Below, piece after piece: positions 25,022 to 33,706 of a stretch of 64,000 nt of DNA. Each line of letters opens with the position of its first letter. The stretch's first letter is position 1. Below the pieces are notes generated by a model. The model was not told the origin of the DNA. It did not search any database and was given only the letters and a program-made list of their open reading frames with translations. The position numbers and the translations under genes are program-made. The DNA is from JANMMJ01 sp964543235. GTDB taxonomy: Bacteria > Pseudomonadota > Alphaproteobacteria > Rhizobiales > Aestuariivirgaceae. Location: assembly GCA_964543235.1 (NCBI GenBank), contig CAZIXE010000007.1, forward strand, positions 1-64,000. The letters are read 5' to 3'.

Positions 25022-27457
25022 ATGAAGACTCATACTCAGGTTGCCGTCATCGGCGGCGGCGTGGTCGGCTGTTCCGTTCTCTACCACCTCACCAAGGCAG
25101 GCTGGAAAGATGTTGTGCTGATTGAACGCGACCGGCTCACGTCGGGGTCGACGTGGCACGCGGCCGGCGGGTTTCACACGCTGAACGGCGATCCCAATGT
25201 CGCAAAGCTGCAAGGCTACACGATCTCGCTCTATGAGGAACTGGAGCGCATCTCTGGACAGGCCTGCGGACTGCACCGTTCCGGAGGCATCATCCTTGCG
25301 GATACGGCGGAACGCATGGAGTGGCTGAAGATGGCCCATGCGCGGGCCCGCTATCTGAACCTGGAGACGGAGATCATCAGCGTGGCAGAAGCCAAGAGGA
25401 TGAATCCGCTGCTCGAAGAGAAGTATTTTGTCGGGGCCATGATCGATGCGGCTGACGGCAACCTAGATCCCGAGGGCACAACGCACGCCTATGCCAAGTC
25501 GGCGCGCGTCAACGGCGCCGAGATTTACCAGAATTGCCTGGTCACGGAACTCAGACCGCGGCGGGACGGCACGTGGGAGGTGGTCACCGTCAACGGCACC
25601 ATCCATGCCGAGCATGTGGTCAATTGCGGCGGCCTGTGGGCGCGGGAAATCGGCCGCATGGTCGGGATCGAACTCCCAGTGCTCGCCATGGAGCACATGT
25701 ATCTTGTCACCGATGACATGGACGAAGTCATCTCCTACAACAAGGAATACGGCCGCGAGCTACCGCATATCATCGACTTCAAGGCCGAAATCTACATGCG
25801 CCAGGAACGTTCGGGTCTGGTGCTCGGTACCTACGAGAAGGACTGCCGGCCGTGGCAGCCGCGACAGACGCCATGGGACTTCGGAACAGAACTATTGCCA
25901 CCCGATCTCGACCGTATCGCCCCGTCGCTCGAACTCGGCTACAGGCACTTTCCGGCGCTGGCCAAGGCCGGGATCAAGCGGGTCATCAACGGCCCCTTCA
26001 CCTTTTCCCCGGACGGCAATCCATTGGTTGGACCGGTGCAGGGGCTGAGGAACTTCTGGTGTGCCTGTGCGGTGATGGCAGGATTCAGCCAGGGCGGTGG
26101 CGTCGGGCTCGCATTGTCGCAATGGATGGTGAATGGCGATCCGGGCTTCGACGTCTGGGCAATGGATCTCGCGCGGTTCGGCGAGTGGGCTACCCGAAGC
26201 TACACCAATGCCAAGGTGCGGGAGAACTATTCGCGGCGCTTTTCCATCCGCTTCCCCAACGAGGAACTGCCGGCTGCCCGGCCGCAGCAGACGACGGCAC
26301 TCTACGATACGATGATCGCCCAAGGGGCAGTCATGGGCGATTCCTGGGGTCTCGAGACGCCGCTGTGGTTCGCACCCAAGGGTGTCGAGCCAAGGGACAT
26401 CGTGTCGTTCCACCGCTCCAACGACTTTCCCCATGTGAAGGCCGAGGTCCTGGGCACACGGAACGGGGTCGGTGTGACCGAGATCGCCAATTTTGCCAAA
26501 TACCGCTTTTCCGGGCCCGGGGCAGAGGCGTTCCTGTCGCGGCTGATGACCAACAAGATGCCCAAGACCGGGCGGCTCTGCCTGACTCCCATGCTCAATC
26601 CGGGCGGCAAGCTCATCGGCGATTTCACGATCGCGAAAGCCAATGACGAATGCTTCTACATGTGGGGATCAAGCCAGGCACAGAAGTACCACATGCGCTG
26701 GTTCGAGCAGCACCTGCCGGCGGACAGGTCGGTCACCGTGCACCGCTATGACATGGGGCTGGTCGGTCTTTCGATTGCCGGGCCAAGGTCGCGAGAAGTC
26801 CTGCAGCGGCTGACGGACGAAGACGTTTCGAATGCTGCCTTCCGCTTCATGGACCACAGGGCAATGGACATTGCGAACTGCCCTGCCCTCATCAATCGCG
26901 TCACCTACACCGGCGATCTTGGGTACGAGATCTGGGTCAGGCCGGAGTACCAACGGCGGCTCTACCAGGAGATCATGACGGCCGGAGCGCAGTTCGATAT
27001 CGGCAATTTCGGCATGCGGGCGCTGCTGTCGATGCGCCTGGAAAAGAACTTCCCCACCTGGTACAGGGAGCTCCGGCCGATCTACGGGCCATTCGAAGCG
27101 GGTCTCGATCGCTTTATCGATCTCGGCAAGAATGACTTTATCGGGCGCGAGGCTGCGATGGCGGAAAAGCAAGCCGGCGGCAAGCTGCGACGCGTGTCGA
27201 TGGTCGTTGATGCCGGCGACGCCGACGTGCTCGGCGACGAGCCTATATGGTACGAGAACAAGGTGATTGGATGGGTCACATCGGGCGGCTATGCGCATTA
27301 CGTCGATCTGTCGATGGCGCAGGGCTATGTCCCGAGGGAGTTGGCGGGCGACATCCGCGATGGTGCTTTTGAGATCGAGATCATCGGGGAGAAGCGGAGG
27401 GCAACCATCATCACGGCCCCGCCCTTCGACCCGGAGGGCAAGCGTATGCGGTCGTGA
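25022..27457 (+). CDS. FAD-dependent dehydrogenase with GcvT domain (dimethylglycine/sarcosine dehydrogenase-like)
   Basis: 811 residues. The N-terminal half is a DAO-type flavoprotein (VAVIGGGVVGCSVLYHL at 7-23, then SGSTWHAAGGFH, the region where the covalent-FAD His lies in this family). The C-terminal half is an aminomethyltransferase-like GcvT domain (from about 430 to the end, GDLGYEIWV) that usually receives the one-carbon unit onto tetrahydrofolate. Such fusions oxidise N-methyl groups of dimethylglycine or sarcosine. ATG 25022 matches the FAD strand; the frame extends upstream without homology. A YbaK gene follows eight bases later. Exact substrate unproven. Confidence 0.9.
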   Translation: MKTHTQVAVIGGGVVGCSVLYHLTKAGWKDVVLIERDRLTSGSTWHAAGGFHTLNGDPNVAKLQGYTISLYEELERISGQACGLHRSGGIILADTAERMEWLKMAHARARYLNLETEIISVAEAKRMNPLLEEKYFVGAMIDAADGNLDPEGTTHAYAKSARVNGAEIYQNCLVTELRPRRDGTWEVVTVNGTIHAEHVVNCGGLWAREIGRMVGIELPVLAMEHMYLVTDDMDEVISYNKEYGRELPHIIDFKAEIYMRQERSGLVLGTYEKDCRPWQPRQTPWDFGTELLPPDLDRIAPSLELGYRHFPALAKAGIKRVINGPFTFSPDGNPLVGPVQGLRNFWCACAVMAGFSQGGGVGLALSQWMVNGDPGFDVWAMDLARFGEWATRSYTNAKVRENYSRRFSIRFPNEELPAARPQQTTALYDTMIAQGAVMGDSWGLETPLWFAPKGVEPRDIVSFHRSNDFPHVKAEVLGTRNGVGVTEIANFAKYRFSGPGAEAFLSRLMTNKMPKTGRLCLTPMLNPGGKLIGDFTIAKANDECFYMWGSSQAQKYHMRWFEQHLPADRSVTVHRYDMGLVGLSIAGPRSREVLQRLTDEDVSNAAFRFMDHRAMDIANCPALINRVTYTGDLGYEIWVRPEYQRRLYQEIMTAGAQFDIGNFGMRALLSMRLEKNFPTWYRELRPIYGPFEAGLDRFIDLGKNDFIGREAAMAEKQAGGKLRRVSMVVDAGDADVLGDEPIWYENKVIGWVTSGGYAHYVDLSMAQGYVPRELAGDIRDGAFEIEIIGEKRRATIITAPPFDPEGKRMRS

Positions 27458-27464
27458 CGACGCA

Positions 27465-27944
27465 ATGAAACCGGCGACACATCCGAGTGCAATTCGCGTT
27501 CAGTCCCTGCTTGGACCAGCCTTCCAGGTGCAGGAGTTCGAGGAGAGCACCCGCACGGCAGCCGAGGCTGCCGCGGCGGTCGGCTGCACGGTGGCGCAAA
27601 TCGCCAAGTCCATTGTCTTTCGTGGAGAGACAAGTGGCCGTGCTGTCCTGGTGGTTACGTCCGGGACAAATCGAGTCGATGAAGCAAAAGTCGGCGCGCT
27701 GATCGGAGAGCGCATCGGGCGCGCCGATGCCGCATTTGTGAAGGATCAGACCGGCTTTTCCATCGGTGGCGTTCCCCCGGTCGGGCAACAGGCGCCGCTC
27801 ATCATCGTGCTCGACCAGGACCTTGCCACCTGGCCCGAGATCTGGGCCGCTGGCGGTACACCGAACGCCGTCTTTCGCCTCACCTTTCAGGACCTCAAGC
27901 GGCTCACGCAGGGCATCGAAGCCGATGTTGCCTCGGCCGGTTAG
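27465..27944 (+). CDS. YbaK/ProXp-type aminoacyl-tRNA deacylase family protein
   Basis: 159 residues of the YbaK/prolyl-tRNA editing fold. IAKSIVFRG and VLVVTSGTNRVDEAKV carry the conserved basic residues, and KDQTGFSIGGVPPVG is the characteristic glycine loop. Members hydrolyse mischarged tRNAs; which one cannot be told. It starts eight bases after the flavoprotein gene and its end overlaps the TetR gene by four bases in convergent orientation. Confidence 0.9.
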   Translation: MKPATHPSAIRVQSLLGPAFQVQEFEESTRTAAEAAAAVGCTVAQIAKSIVFRGETSGRAVLVVTSGTNRVDEAKVGALIGERIGRADAAFVKDQTGFSIGGVPPVGQQAPLIIVLDQDLATWPEIWAAGGTPNAVFRLTFQDLKRLTQGIEADVASAG

Positions 27945-28546
27945 CCGGCGCGTCCGGCCGTCCGCAGCGCAACGATGAGGCCCCGCGCAGTGTTCTCGAC
28001 AAGTTCGGACCTGTCCACCTGCAGCGGCAGACGCCGGTCGAGCAGCAGCGTGGCCAGGCCGTGGACCTGAGCCCATACGAATGATGCCTGCAGGACGATC
28101 TGCGCGGGATCGGCATTGCCGATGACTGCCGCAACAGCGGATTCGAGCTGCTGCCATGCACGGGTTGCCGCCTCCTTCAAGTGGGGGGACGCCAAGTCGC
28201 CGGCGGGCTGCCGGAACATCAGCGCGTATATAGAGGCATTGGCCATGGCAAAGTCGACATAGGCGCGGCACATGGCCGAAAGCCGCGATTCCGGCGAGGG
28301 TGCCGCCTGTGATTTCGCGTCCAGCGCGGCGACAAATGCCTCGAAGCCTCTTGCGGCGATCTCGGCGAGAAGTCCGGCGGCGTTGTCGAAGTGATGATGG
28401 GGTGCTGCGTGAGAGACACCCGCCGCTCTGGCACAGGCGCGCAGCGTCAGTGCGCCGGCTCCCTTCTCGACCAGGATACGGGTGCCTGCATCCACAAGGG
28501 CTTCGCGGAGATCGCCGTGATGATATGACTTTGGTTTCCCACTCAC
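27941..28546 (-). CDS. TetR family transcriptional regulator
   Basis: 201 residues. YHHGDLREALVDAGTRILVEKG followed by the helix-turn-helix LRACARAAGVSHAAPHHHFDN (about 35-55) is typical of the WHG-type TetR subgroup. It is transcribed away from two small membrane protein genes, and two near-identical inverted repeats lie in the gap, so it probably represses both itself and those genes. Inducer unknown. Confidence 0.92.
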   Translation of the reverse strand: MSGKPKSYHHGDLREALVDAGTRILVEKGAGALTLRACARAAGVSHAAPHHHFDNAAGLLAEIAARGFEAFVAALDAKSQAAPSPESRLSAMCRAYVDFAMANASIYALMFRQPAGDLASPHLKEAATRAWQQLESAVAAVIGNADPAQIVLQASFVWAQVHGLATLLLDRRLPLQVDRSELVENTARGLIVALRTAGRAG

Positions 28547-28564
28547 AGGTCGAACCAGAGATTT

Positions 28565-28583
28565 ATCTTGACATCGTCAAGAT
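28565..28583. promoter_or_regulatory. Putative TetR operator 1
   Basis: ATCTTGAC-ATC-GTCAAGAT is a perfect inverted repeat of two 8-base arms with a 3-base spacer, 18 bases upstream of the TetR start in the divergent promoter region. Assignment to the adjacent TetR is from position. Confidence 0.65.
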
Positions 28584-28597
28584 CATGCTGCAAAGGC

Positions 28598-28616
28598 ATC
28601 TTGCCACTGTCAAGAT
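28598..28616. promoter_or_regulatory. Putative TetR operator 2
   Basis: ATCTTGCC-ACT-GTCAAGAT repeats operator 1 with one arm mismatch; centres are 33 bases apart, close to three helical turns, so two dimers would lie on one face of the DNA. It ends 11 bases before the ATG of the membrane protein at 28628. Confidence 0.6.
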
Positions 28617-28627
28617 GGAAATTCAAG

Positions 28628-29074
28628 ATGTCACCGGACACGTCGTTCACTGTCTTCAACCTGGCTGCCCTGGCAGGATGGATCGTCCTTGCTGCGGCCG
28701 TTGTCATGAAGCGCCCCTACTGGCGCGACCGGATCGCCGGTCACTTCGTTCCGCTGGCCCTGTCGGCTGCATATTTCGTTCTGATCGTTGTCTTCTTTGG
28801 CACTGCCGAGGGAGGGTACGGCAGTCTCGCCGATGTGCAGGCGCTGTTCGAATCGCCCTGGGTGGCGCTTGCCGGATGGGTTCACTATCTTGCCTTTGAT
28901 CTGTTCGTCGGCGCCTGGATCGCGCGTGGAACAGAAAGGCGCGGCCTGCCGCGGTGGACACTACAGGCAGTCCTGCCGCTGACCTTCCTGTTTGGACCGA
29001 TTGGCCTCCTTACCTTCCATGCCGGTGCCGCCTTTCCCCGCATCTACTCCCGCAAATTCTCCGACAGTCACTGA
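28628..29074 (+). CDS. ABA4-like (DUF4281) membrane protein
   Basis: 148 residues with four hydrophobic helices. FNLAALAGWIVLAAAV, LALSAAYFVLIVVFFG, VALAGWVHYLAFDLFVGAWIA and LTFLFGPIGLL match the DUF4281 family, named from plant ABA4 (neoxanthin synthesis); the bacterial role is unknown. ATG 28628 is chosen over an upstream in-frame codon because the latter would place the operators inside the coding region. A second membrane gene follows 12 bases on. Confidence 0.82.
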   Translation: MSPDTSFTVFNLAALAGWIVLAAAVVMKRPYWRDRIAGHFVPLALSAAYFVLIVVFFGTAEGGYGSLADVQALFESPWVALAGWVHYLAFDLFVGAWIARGTERRGLPRWTLQAVLPLTFLFGPIGLLTFHAGAAFPRIYSRKFSDSH

Positions 29075-29086
29075 AAGCCAACAGCC

Positions 29087-29893
29087 ATGTCCACTGCCCT
29101 TGCCCTGACCTCATCGAAATTGCACATGCGGACCCTTCAGCGGGTTCGGCTCGCCGCGCCATTGTGGTGGAACTTGGTGCTGATCACCTTCGGCCTGTTT
29201 GCGCTGACTCAAATCGCCGGGCTGATGGATGGCAGATTGATCAATGGTGTGAGTGTCTGGGAGAAACCCTCGAAATTCTTTCTGTCCTTTGCCGCGCATT
29301 TCATCACGTTCGCCTGGGCGTTCCATCTGATGCCGGCCGGCGAGCGGCAGAAACGCACCAACCGCTGGCTCTCTTATGTGTTCGTGGTCGTTGCCGCGCT
29401 TGAACTGATCTACATCGCCTTCAGGGCGGCGCGCGGCGAGGCCTCGCATTTCAATACGGAAAGCGAACTGGCACAGATTCTCTATTCCCTGATGGGGCTC
29501 GGAGCACTGTCACTCACGGCGATCACCGCGTATTTCGGCTGGCGCGTGCTCACCAGCCGCGACGACCTTGCGGCGCGGGCCATGGGAGTTGGGCTCATGC
29601 TCGGTGCCATTCTTGGGACACTTGCCGGCGGCTATCTCGGCGCACAATCGTCGCATTGGATTGGAGGCATCCCCAGTGATGCTGCGGGCCTGCCCTTCTT
29701 CCACTGGTCAACCACTGGCGGCGATCTCAGGGTGGCGCATTTCTTCGGCCTGCATGCCATGCAGCTTGTGCCACTGGCGGCGTGGCTGTGGCCGCGCCCC
29801 TGGACGGTGCTGGCGGCCTCGGCGGTGATCAGCCTGCTCACGGCAGCGACATTCCTTCAGGCTGTCGCGGGATATCCGCTGATTGCCCTGTAA
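29087..29893 (+). CDS. Multi-pass membrane protein, function unknown
   Basis: 268 residues with about seven hydrophobic segments (LWWNLVLITFGLFALTQIAG, FFLSFAAHFITFAWAF, LSYVFVVVAALELIYIAF, and so on). Histidines and a Ser/His-rich loop (SSHWIGGIPSDAAG) lie between helices. I do not recognise the family. It is probably co-transcribed with the ABA4-like gene and controlled by the TetR protein divergent from both. Confidence 0.8.
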   Translation: MSTALALTSSKLHMRTLQRVRLAAPLWWNLVLITFGLFALTQIAGLMDGRLINGVSVWEKPSKFFLSFAAHFITFAWAFHLMPAGERQKRTNRWLSYVFVVVAALELIYIAFRAARGEASHFNTESELAQILYSLMGLGALSLTAITAYFGWRVLTSRDDLAARAMGVGLMLGAILGTLAGGYLGAQSSHWIGGIPSDAAGLPFFHWSTTGGDLRVAHFFGLHAMQLVPLAAWLWPRPWTVLAASAVISLLTAATFLQAVAGYPLIAL

Positions 29894-29983
29894 TCGACCA
29901 GGAGGCACGGTCGAATCGCTGATGGGCGGTCCGATCGAGCCTTTCATCCGGCGTGCAGACGAAACGAACTGGCTTCAAGATTC

Positions 29984-30517
29984 TCATGTCGCGTATTCAA
30001 GGGCCGCATCGCTCAGCCATTCCCAGATGCTCAGGGCAAAGGTGCGTAACACATAGAGTTCAAAACGATTCTCGCTGACACAGTGCAGCAGTACTGGCGT
30101 ATGGTGAAGGCCAGTCATGGCAAACATCCGGGGCCCGAAAGCCTGCCGATGGAGGTCGAGCGGGATGCCTTTGGCGAGCACGTCCCGGGCCGGCAGACCC
30201 TCGACGAAGATGCGGGTCCGGCTGTGCGAGAGCGGCGTTATCACGACATTGCCACCGCCAGACAGCTGCAACTCATCGTGCTCGCTGCCAATGACCCAGA
30301 ACTGATCCGGACCGATGCGCATGAGGGTGCGCTTGCCCTGTTCGACGGCTAGGCCAACCGAACCGGGCAGTTTGCCCAGTACTGCAGCCAGTTGCTTCTC
30401 GAAGGACCGGCCAAAACCTGCGATCTGAGTGAGGGTGAAATGCGCGGATTCGCCCATGACCAGTTGGTTGCTGCAGAACGGCGTGGCAGTGGCGAGGGCG
30501 GATCGGCGCTCAAGCAT
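29984..30517 (-). CDS. soxG: Sarcosine oxidase gamma subunit
   Basis: 177 residues; the smallest folate-domain-like subunit of heterotetrameric sarcosine oxidase. ALATATPFCS near the start and LSHSRTRIFVEGLPARDVLAKGIPLDL fit the family. Start 30517 sits inside the end of soxA (8-base overlap); the upstream frame is soxA in another register. Last gene of soxBDAG. Supports assembly with alpha, beta and delta subunits. Confidence 0.88.
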   Translation of the reverse strand: MLERRSALATATPFCSNQLVMGESAHFTLTQIAGFGRSFEKQLAAVLGKLPGSVGLAVEQGKRTLMRIGPDQFWVIGSEHDELQLSGGGNVVITPLSHSRTRIFVEGLPARDVLAKGIPLDLHRQAFGPRMFAMTGLHHTPVLLHCVSENRFELYVLRTFALSIWEWLSDAALEYAT

Positions 30518-33467
30518 GGAGGCGCTTTCCTTCGGGGTCGATGAAATGCGGTGAAACAATGCGGGCGCGCGCCTGTTCTTGCTTCAAGGGATAGGCGCAG
30601 ATGATTTCCTCGCCTTCGTGCTTCAGACCACCCTGATAGAGACCAAGGGCAATGTACCTGTTGAGCTCGGTAGACCATGTGACCGAGGTGATGTAGCCGC
30701 GTCCGTGGCCTCTGATCGGGTCATTGGCGGCAAAGAGTATGGCGCCCCCGCGCAGCCTCTTTTCCGGTTCCAGCAGTTCGAGGCCGACAAGGCTCCAGCG
30801 CTCCGGCGCCTGCAGCTTCTCCCGGAACCGTAGTTCCCGGCCGACATACGCCTTATCCTTCGCCGCCAGCCTGCCGAGGCCGAGATCGTCCAAAGTATTG
30901 CGGTGATCAAGTTCCAGGCCGGCCACGTGACCCTTTTCAATACGCAGTGACGCCAGTGCTTCCAGCCCATAGGGCCTGATGCCGAGGGGTTTTGCAGCCG
31001 TGAGGATGTGCTCCCAAATTGCCTGTGCGTAGCCAGCGGGGACGTGAACTTCGTAAGCGAGCTCGCCGGAGAATGAAAGGCGAAGCAGACGGACCGGTAC
31101 GCCGTCCAGGCTGAAGTCGCGGCACCCCATGTAGGGCAGCGCTGCATCCGTGAGCGTTTCGGTTGGAAAGGCCAGTTCCAATGCCTCGCGGGACCTGGGG
31201 CCCGATACGGCCATGCCACCCCATTCGTCAGTAACCGAGGCGACGTGGACCCTGAGGTCGGTCCATTGGGTCTGCAACAGGAATTCGAGCCAGGACATGA
31301 CCTCACCGGCCTGGGCAGTCGTCGTGGTCATGTAGAACTGCGTTTCAGACAGGCGCGTGGTGGTGCCATCGTCCAGCACCACGCCATCGTCGTTCAGCAT
31401 GACGCCATAGCGGGCCCTGCCCACCGGCAGCTTCAAGAAACCATTGACGTAAATGCGGTTCAGAAATTCGGCGGCATCCGGACCCTGCACATCGATCTTG
31501 CCGAGAGTCGAGACGTCAGCAATGCCAACACCCCGGCGAACCAGTTCCATTTCTTTGACGTATGCGGCCTCGGGAGAGTCGCCGGCCCACTCGTAATACC
31601 AGGCCCGCAGCCAGAGTCCCGCTTCGATGAAAGTGGCGCCGTTCGCCTCATGCCAGTCGTGAAGAGGCGAAAGCCGGCGCGGCCGGAAATGCGTCCCAAC
31701 GGTGCGGCCGGCGAGTGCCCCCATCGCAACGCCGGTATAGGGCGGGCGAAAAGTGGTCGTTCCCGCCTGCCCCACGGGCACATCCCGCAATCCAGCCATC
31801 ATCGCCAGTGCATTGGTGTTAGAGGTCTTGCCCTGATCGGTTCCCATCCCCAATGTCGTATAGCGCTTGAGGTGTTCCACCGCCTGGTAGCCTTCCTGAT
31901 GAGCGATGGTGACGTCCTTGGCCGTTACGTCATTCTGAAAGTCGACAAATGCCGGGCCCTTGCCGAGCCTTGGTATCTCCCAAGCGGGAAGAATGCCATA
32001 TTCGAGATCCGTGGCACCAGCAGGAGGAGCGACGGGCTTTGTCTTGCGGCGCAAGCCACAGTAGCCGGCGGCACTCGCACCGGCAGCAGCCCCGAGTGCA
32101 ACACAAGATACGAGGCCGAAGGTTCCCATGACGGCGCCAGCGCCAAAGTGACCGGCGGCAAAGCCGCCCGGGACAATGGCGGCGATCGTTTCATCATAGC
32201 GTGGCTTGACGCCGGTGTGCGATGTCAGGTGAACCGACGGAGACCAGCCTCCCGACATGCCAACGGCATCGCATTCGACAGTTGCTGCATGATTGCCTGA
32301 CAACTTCGCCCGGACGACGCCTCCGCTCCCTTCGATATCGGCGACGCCGGTGGACGGAAACACGGCAATGCCCAGGGATGCAGCGCGCGCCAGGAGATCA
32401 GCAGGTATCGTCGGCCGCAGATCGGCAACCGACACCGCCACACCCGCGCTCGCGAGATCAACAGCGGAGTCGTAGGCCGAATTGTTGTTGGTGACGATGA
32501 CCGCGCGTTTCTCGGGAGCCACGGCATAGCGGTTGACATAGGTTCTGAGCGCGGAACACAACATGATGCCCGGGCGATCATTGTTGGCGAAAACCAGTGG
32601 CCGTTCGATGGCGCCAGTGGCAAAGACAATCGTGCGAGCGCGCATCAGCACCAGCACCTGGCGTGGTTCGCCCTTGCTGGCCCGGGGTACAAGATGATCA
32701 CGGCGCTCGATCAGAGGAACAAGGTTTCCGTCGTAAAGGCCGAGTGCCGTGGTGCGCGTCCTGATGCGGGTGCCACGATGTGATTCCAATTCGCCGATGA
32801 TCGCCATCCGCCAGGCTTCATTGGCTTCACTGCGCTCGGCGAGCAGGCTGCCTCCCAATTCCCGATCCTGTTCCACAAGAGCCACGCGCGCGCCACTGCG
32901 TGCGGCGGTCAGCGCAGCGGACAGGCCTGCGGGTCCGCTGCCGACGACCAGCACGTCACAGAACTCATGGCGATGTTCGTAGCGGGCGGGATCGGGAAGC
33001 CCGGTTGCCGCGCCAAGTCCGGCGGCTTTGCGAATAATGGGCTCGTAGAACATCCAGGCGCCCCGGGTCGGGCCCATGAAGGTCTTGTAGTAGAAACCCG
33101 ATTGGAACAGCGGTGCAGCCAGCGCGTTCACCGCCATGACGTCAAGGGCAAGCGACGGCCAGGCGTTCTGCGATCGTACCTTCAGGCCGTCGATCAGATC
33201 GACCATGGTGCCGGGCGTGTTGGGCTCGGTGCGCCCATCTTCGCCGAGGGTGAACAGACCATTCGGCTCCTCTGGACCGGCTGTCATGAAGCCGCGGGGA
33301 CGATGATACTTGAAACTGCGCCCCACGAGCGTGATGTTCTCGGCCAGCAGAGCCGACGCCAGGGTGTCGCCGGCGAAGCCCTTGCAGAGGTCACCGTCAA
33401 ATGTGAAACTGTGCCTGACAGTCCGGTCAATCCGACCGCCAGCGGGGAGGCGCCGGAACGCCGTCAT
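30510..33467 (-). CDS. soxA: Sarcosine oxidase alpha subunit
   Basis: 985 residues, normal length. The N-terminal FTFDGDLCKGFAGDTLASALLA is followed by GRSFKYHRPRG, then an NAD-binding pyridine nucleotide domain (VVGSGPAGLSAALTAARSGA at about 170), and a C-terminal GcvT-like folate domain. The complex converts sarcosine, oxygen and tetrahydrofolate to glycine, hydrogen peroxide and methylene-tetrahydrofolate. Start 33467 has GAGGAG upstream and overlaps soxD by four bases. Confidence 0.95.
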   Translation of the reverse strand: MTAFRRLPAGGRIDRTVRHSFTFDGDLCKGFAGDTLASALLAENITLVGRSFKYHRPRGFMTAGPEEPNGLFTLGEDGRTEPNTPGTMVDLIDGLKVRSQNAWPSLALDVMAVNALAAPLFQSGFYYKTFMGPTRGAWMFYEPIIRKAAGLGAATGLPDPARYEHRHEFCDVLVVGSGPAGLSAALTAARSGARVALVEQDRELGGSLLAERSEANEAWRMAIIGELESHRGTRIRTRTTALGLYDGNLVPLIERRDHLVPRASKGEPRQVLVLMRARTIVFATGAIERPLVFANNDRPGIMLCSALRTYVNRYAVAPEKRAVIVTNNNSAYDSAVDLASAGVAVSVADLRPTIPADLLARAASLGIAVFPSTGVADIEGSGGVVRAKLSGNHAATVECDAVGMSGGWSPSVHLTSHTGVKPRYDETIAAIVPGGFAAGHFGAGAVMGTFGLVSCVALGAAAGASAAGYCGLRRKTKPVAPPAGATDLEYGILPAWEIPRLGKGPAFVDFQNDVTAKDVTIAHQEGYQAVEHLKRYTTLGMGTDQGKTSNTNALAMMAGLRDVPVGQAGTTTFRPPYTGVAMGALAGRTVGTHFRPRRLSPLHDWHEANGATFIEAGLWLRAWYYEWAGDSPEAAYVKEMELVRRGVGIADVSTLGKIDVQGPDAAEFLNRIYVNGFLKLPVGRARYGVMLNDDGVVLDDGTTTRLSETQFYMTTTTAQAGEVMSWLEFLLQTQWTDLRVHVASVTDEWGGMAVSGPRSREALELAFPTETLTDAALPYMGCRDFSLDGVPVRLLRLSFSGELAYEVHVPAGYAQAIWEHILTAAKPLGIRPYGLEALASLRIEKGHVAGLELDHRNTLDDLGLGRLAAKDKAYVGRELRFREKLQAPERWSLVGLELLEPEKRLRGGAILFAANDPIRGHGRGYITSVTWSTELNRYIALGLYQGGLKHEGEEIICAYPLKQEQARARIVSPHFIDPEGKRLHA

Positions 33468-33706
33468 GACTCCTCGCCGATGATGTTGGTTGCGGTGTTG
33501 CGTTTCAGCGTAAACCAGCGGCGGCAACCCAGGACATGCTGCCAGTACTCGGTGTGGGGGCCTTTGGGGTTGTCGAAAAGAAAGTAGAAGTCATGCCAGG
33601 TGCGCAAGTCCCCGGTTCCATGGGGAGGGCGCTGCTTGCCGGCGTCACCGCCATAGCGGAACTCGCTGAGATCACGTTCGCCACAATGGGGACAGGGTAT
33701 GATCAT
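33464..33706 (-). CDS. soxD: Sarcosine oxidase delta subunit
   Basis: 80 residues. IPCPHCGERDLSEFRYGGDA carries the C5 and C8 zinc pair, with a further Cys in VLGCRRWF; HDFYFLFDNPKG and TEYWQHVLG are family hallmarks. Small zinc subunit of heterotetrameric sarcosine oxidase. Overlaps both soxB and soxA by four bases (ATGA), indicating tight translational coupling. Confidence 0.95.
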   Translation of the reverse strand: MIIPCPHCGERDLSEFRYGGDAGKQRPPHGTGDLRTWHDFYFLFDNPKGPHTEYWQHVLGCRRWFTLKRNTATNIIGEES

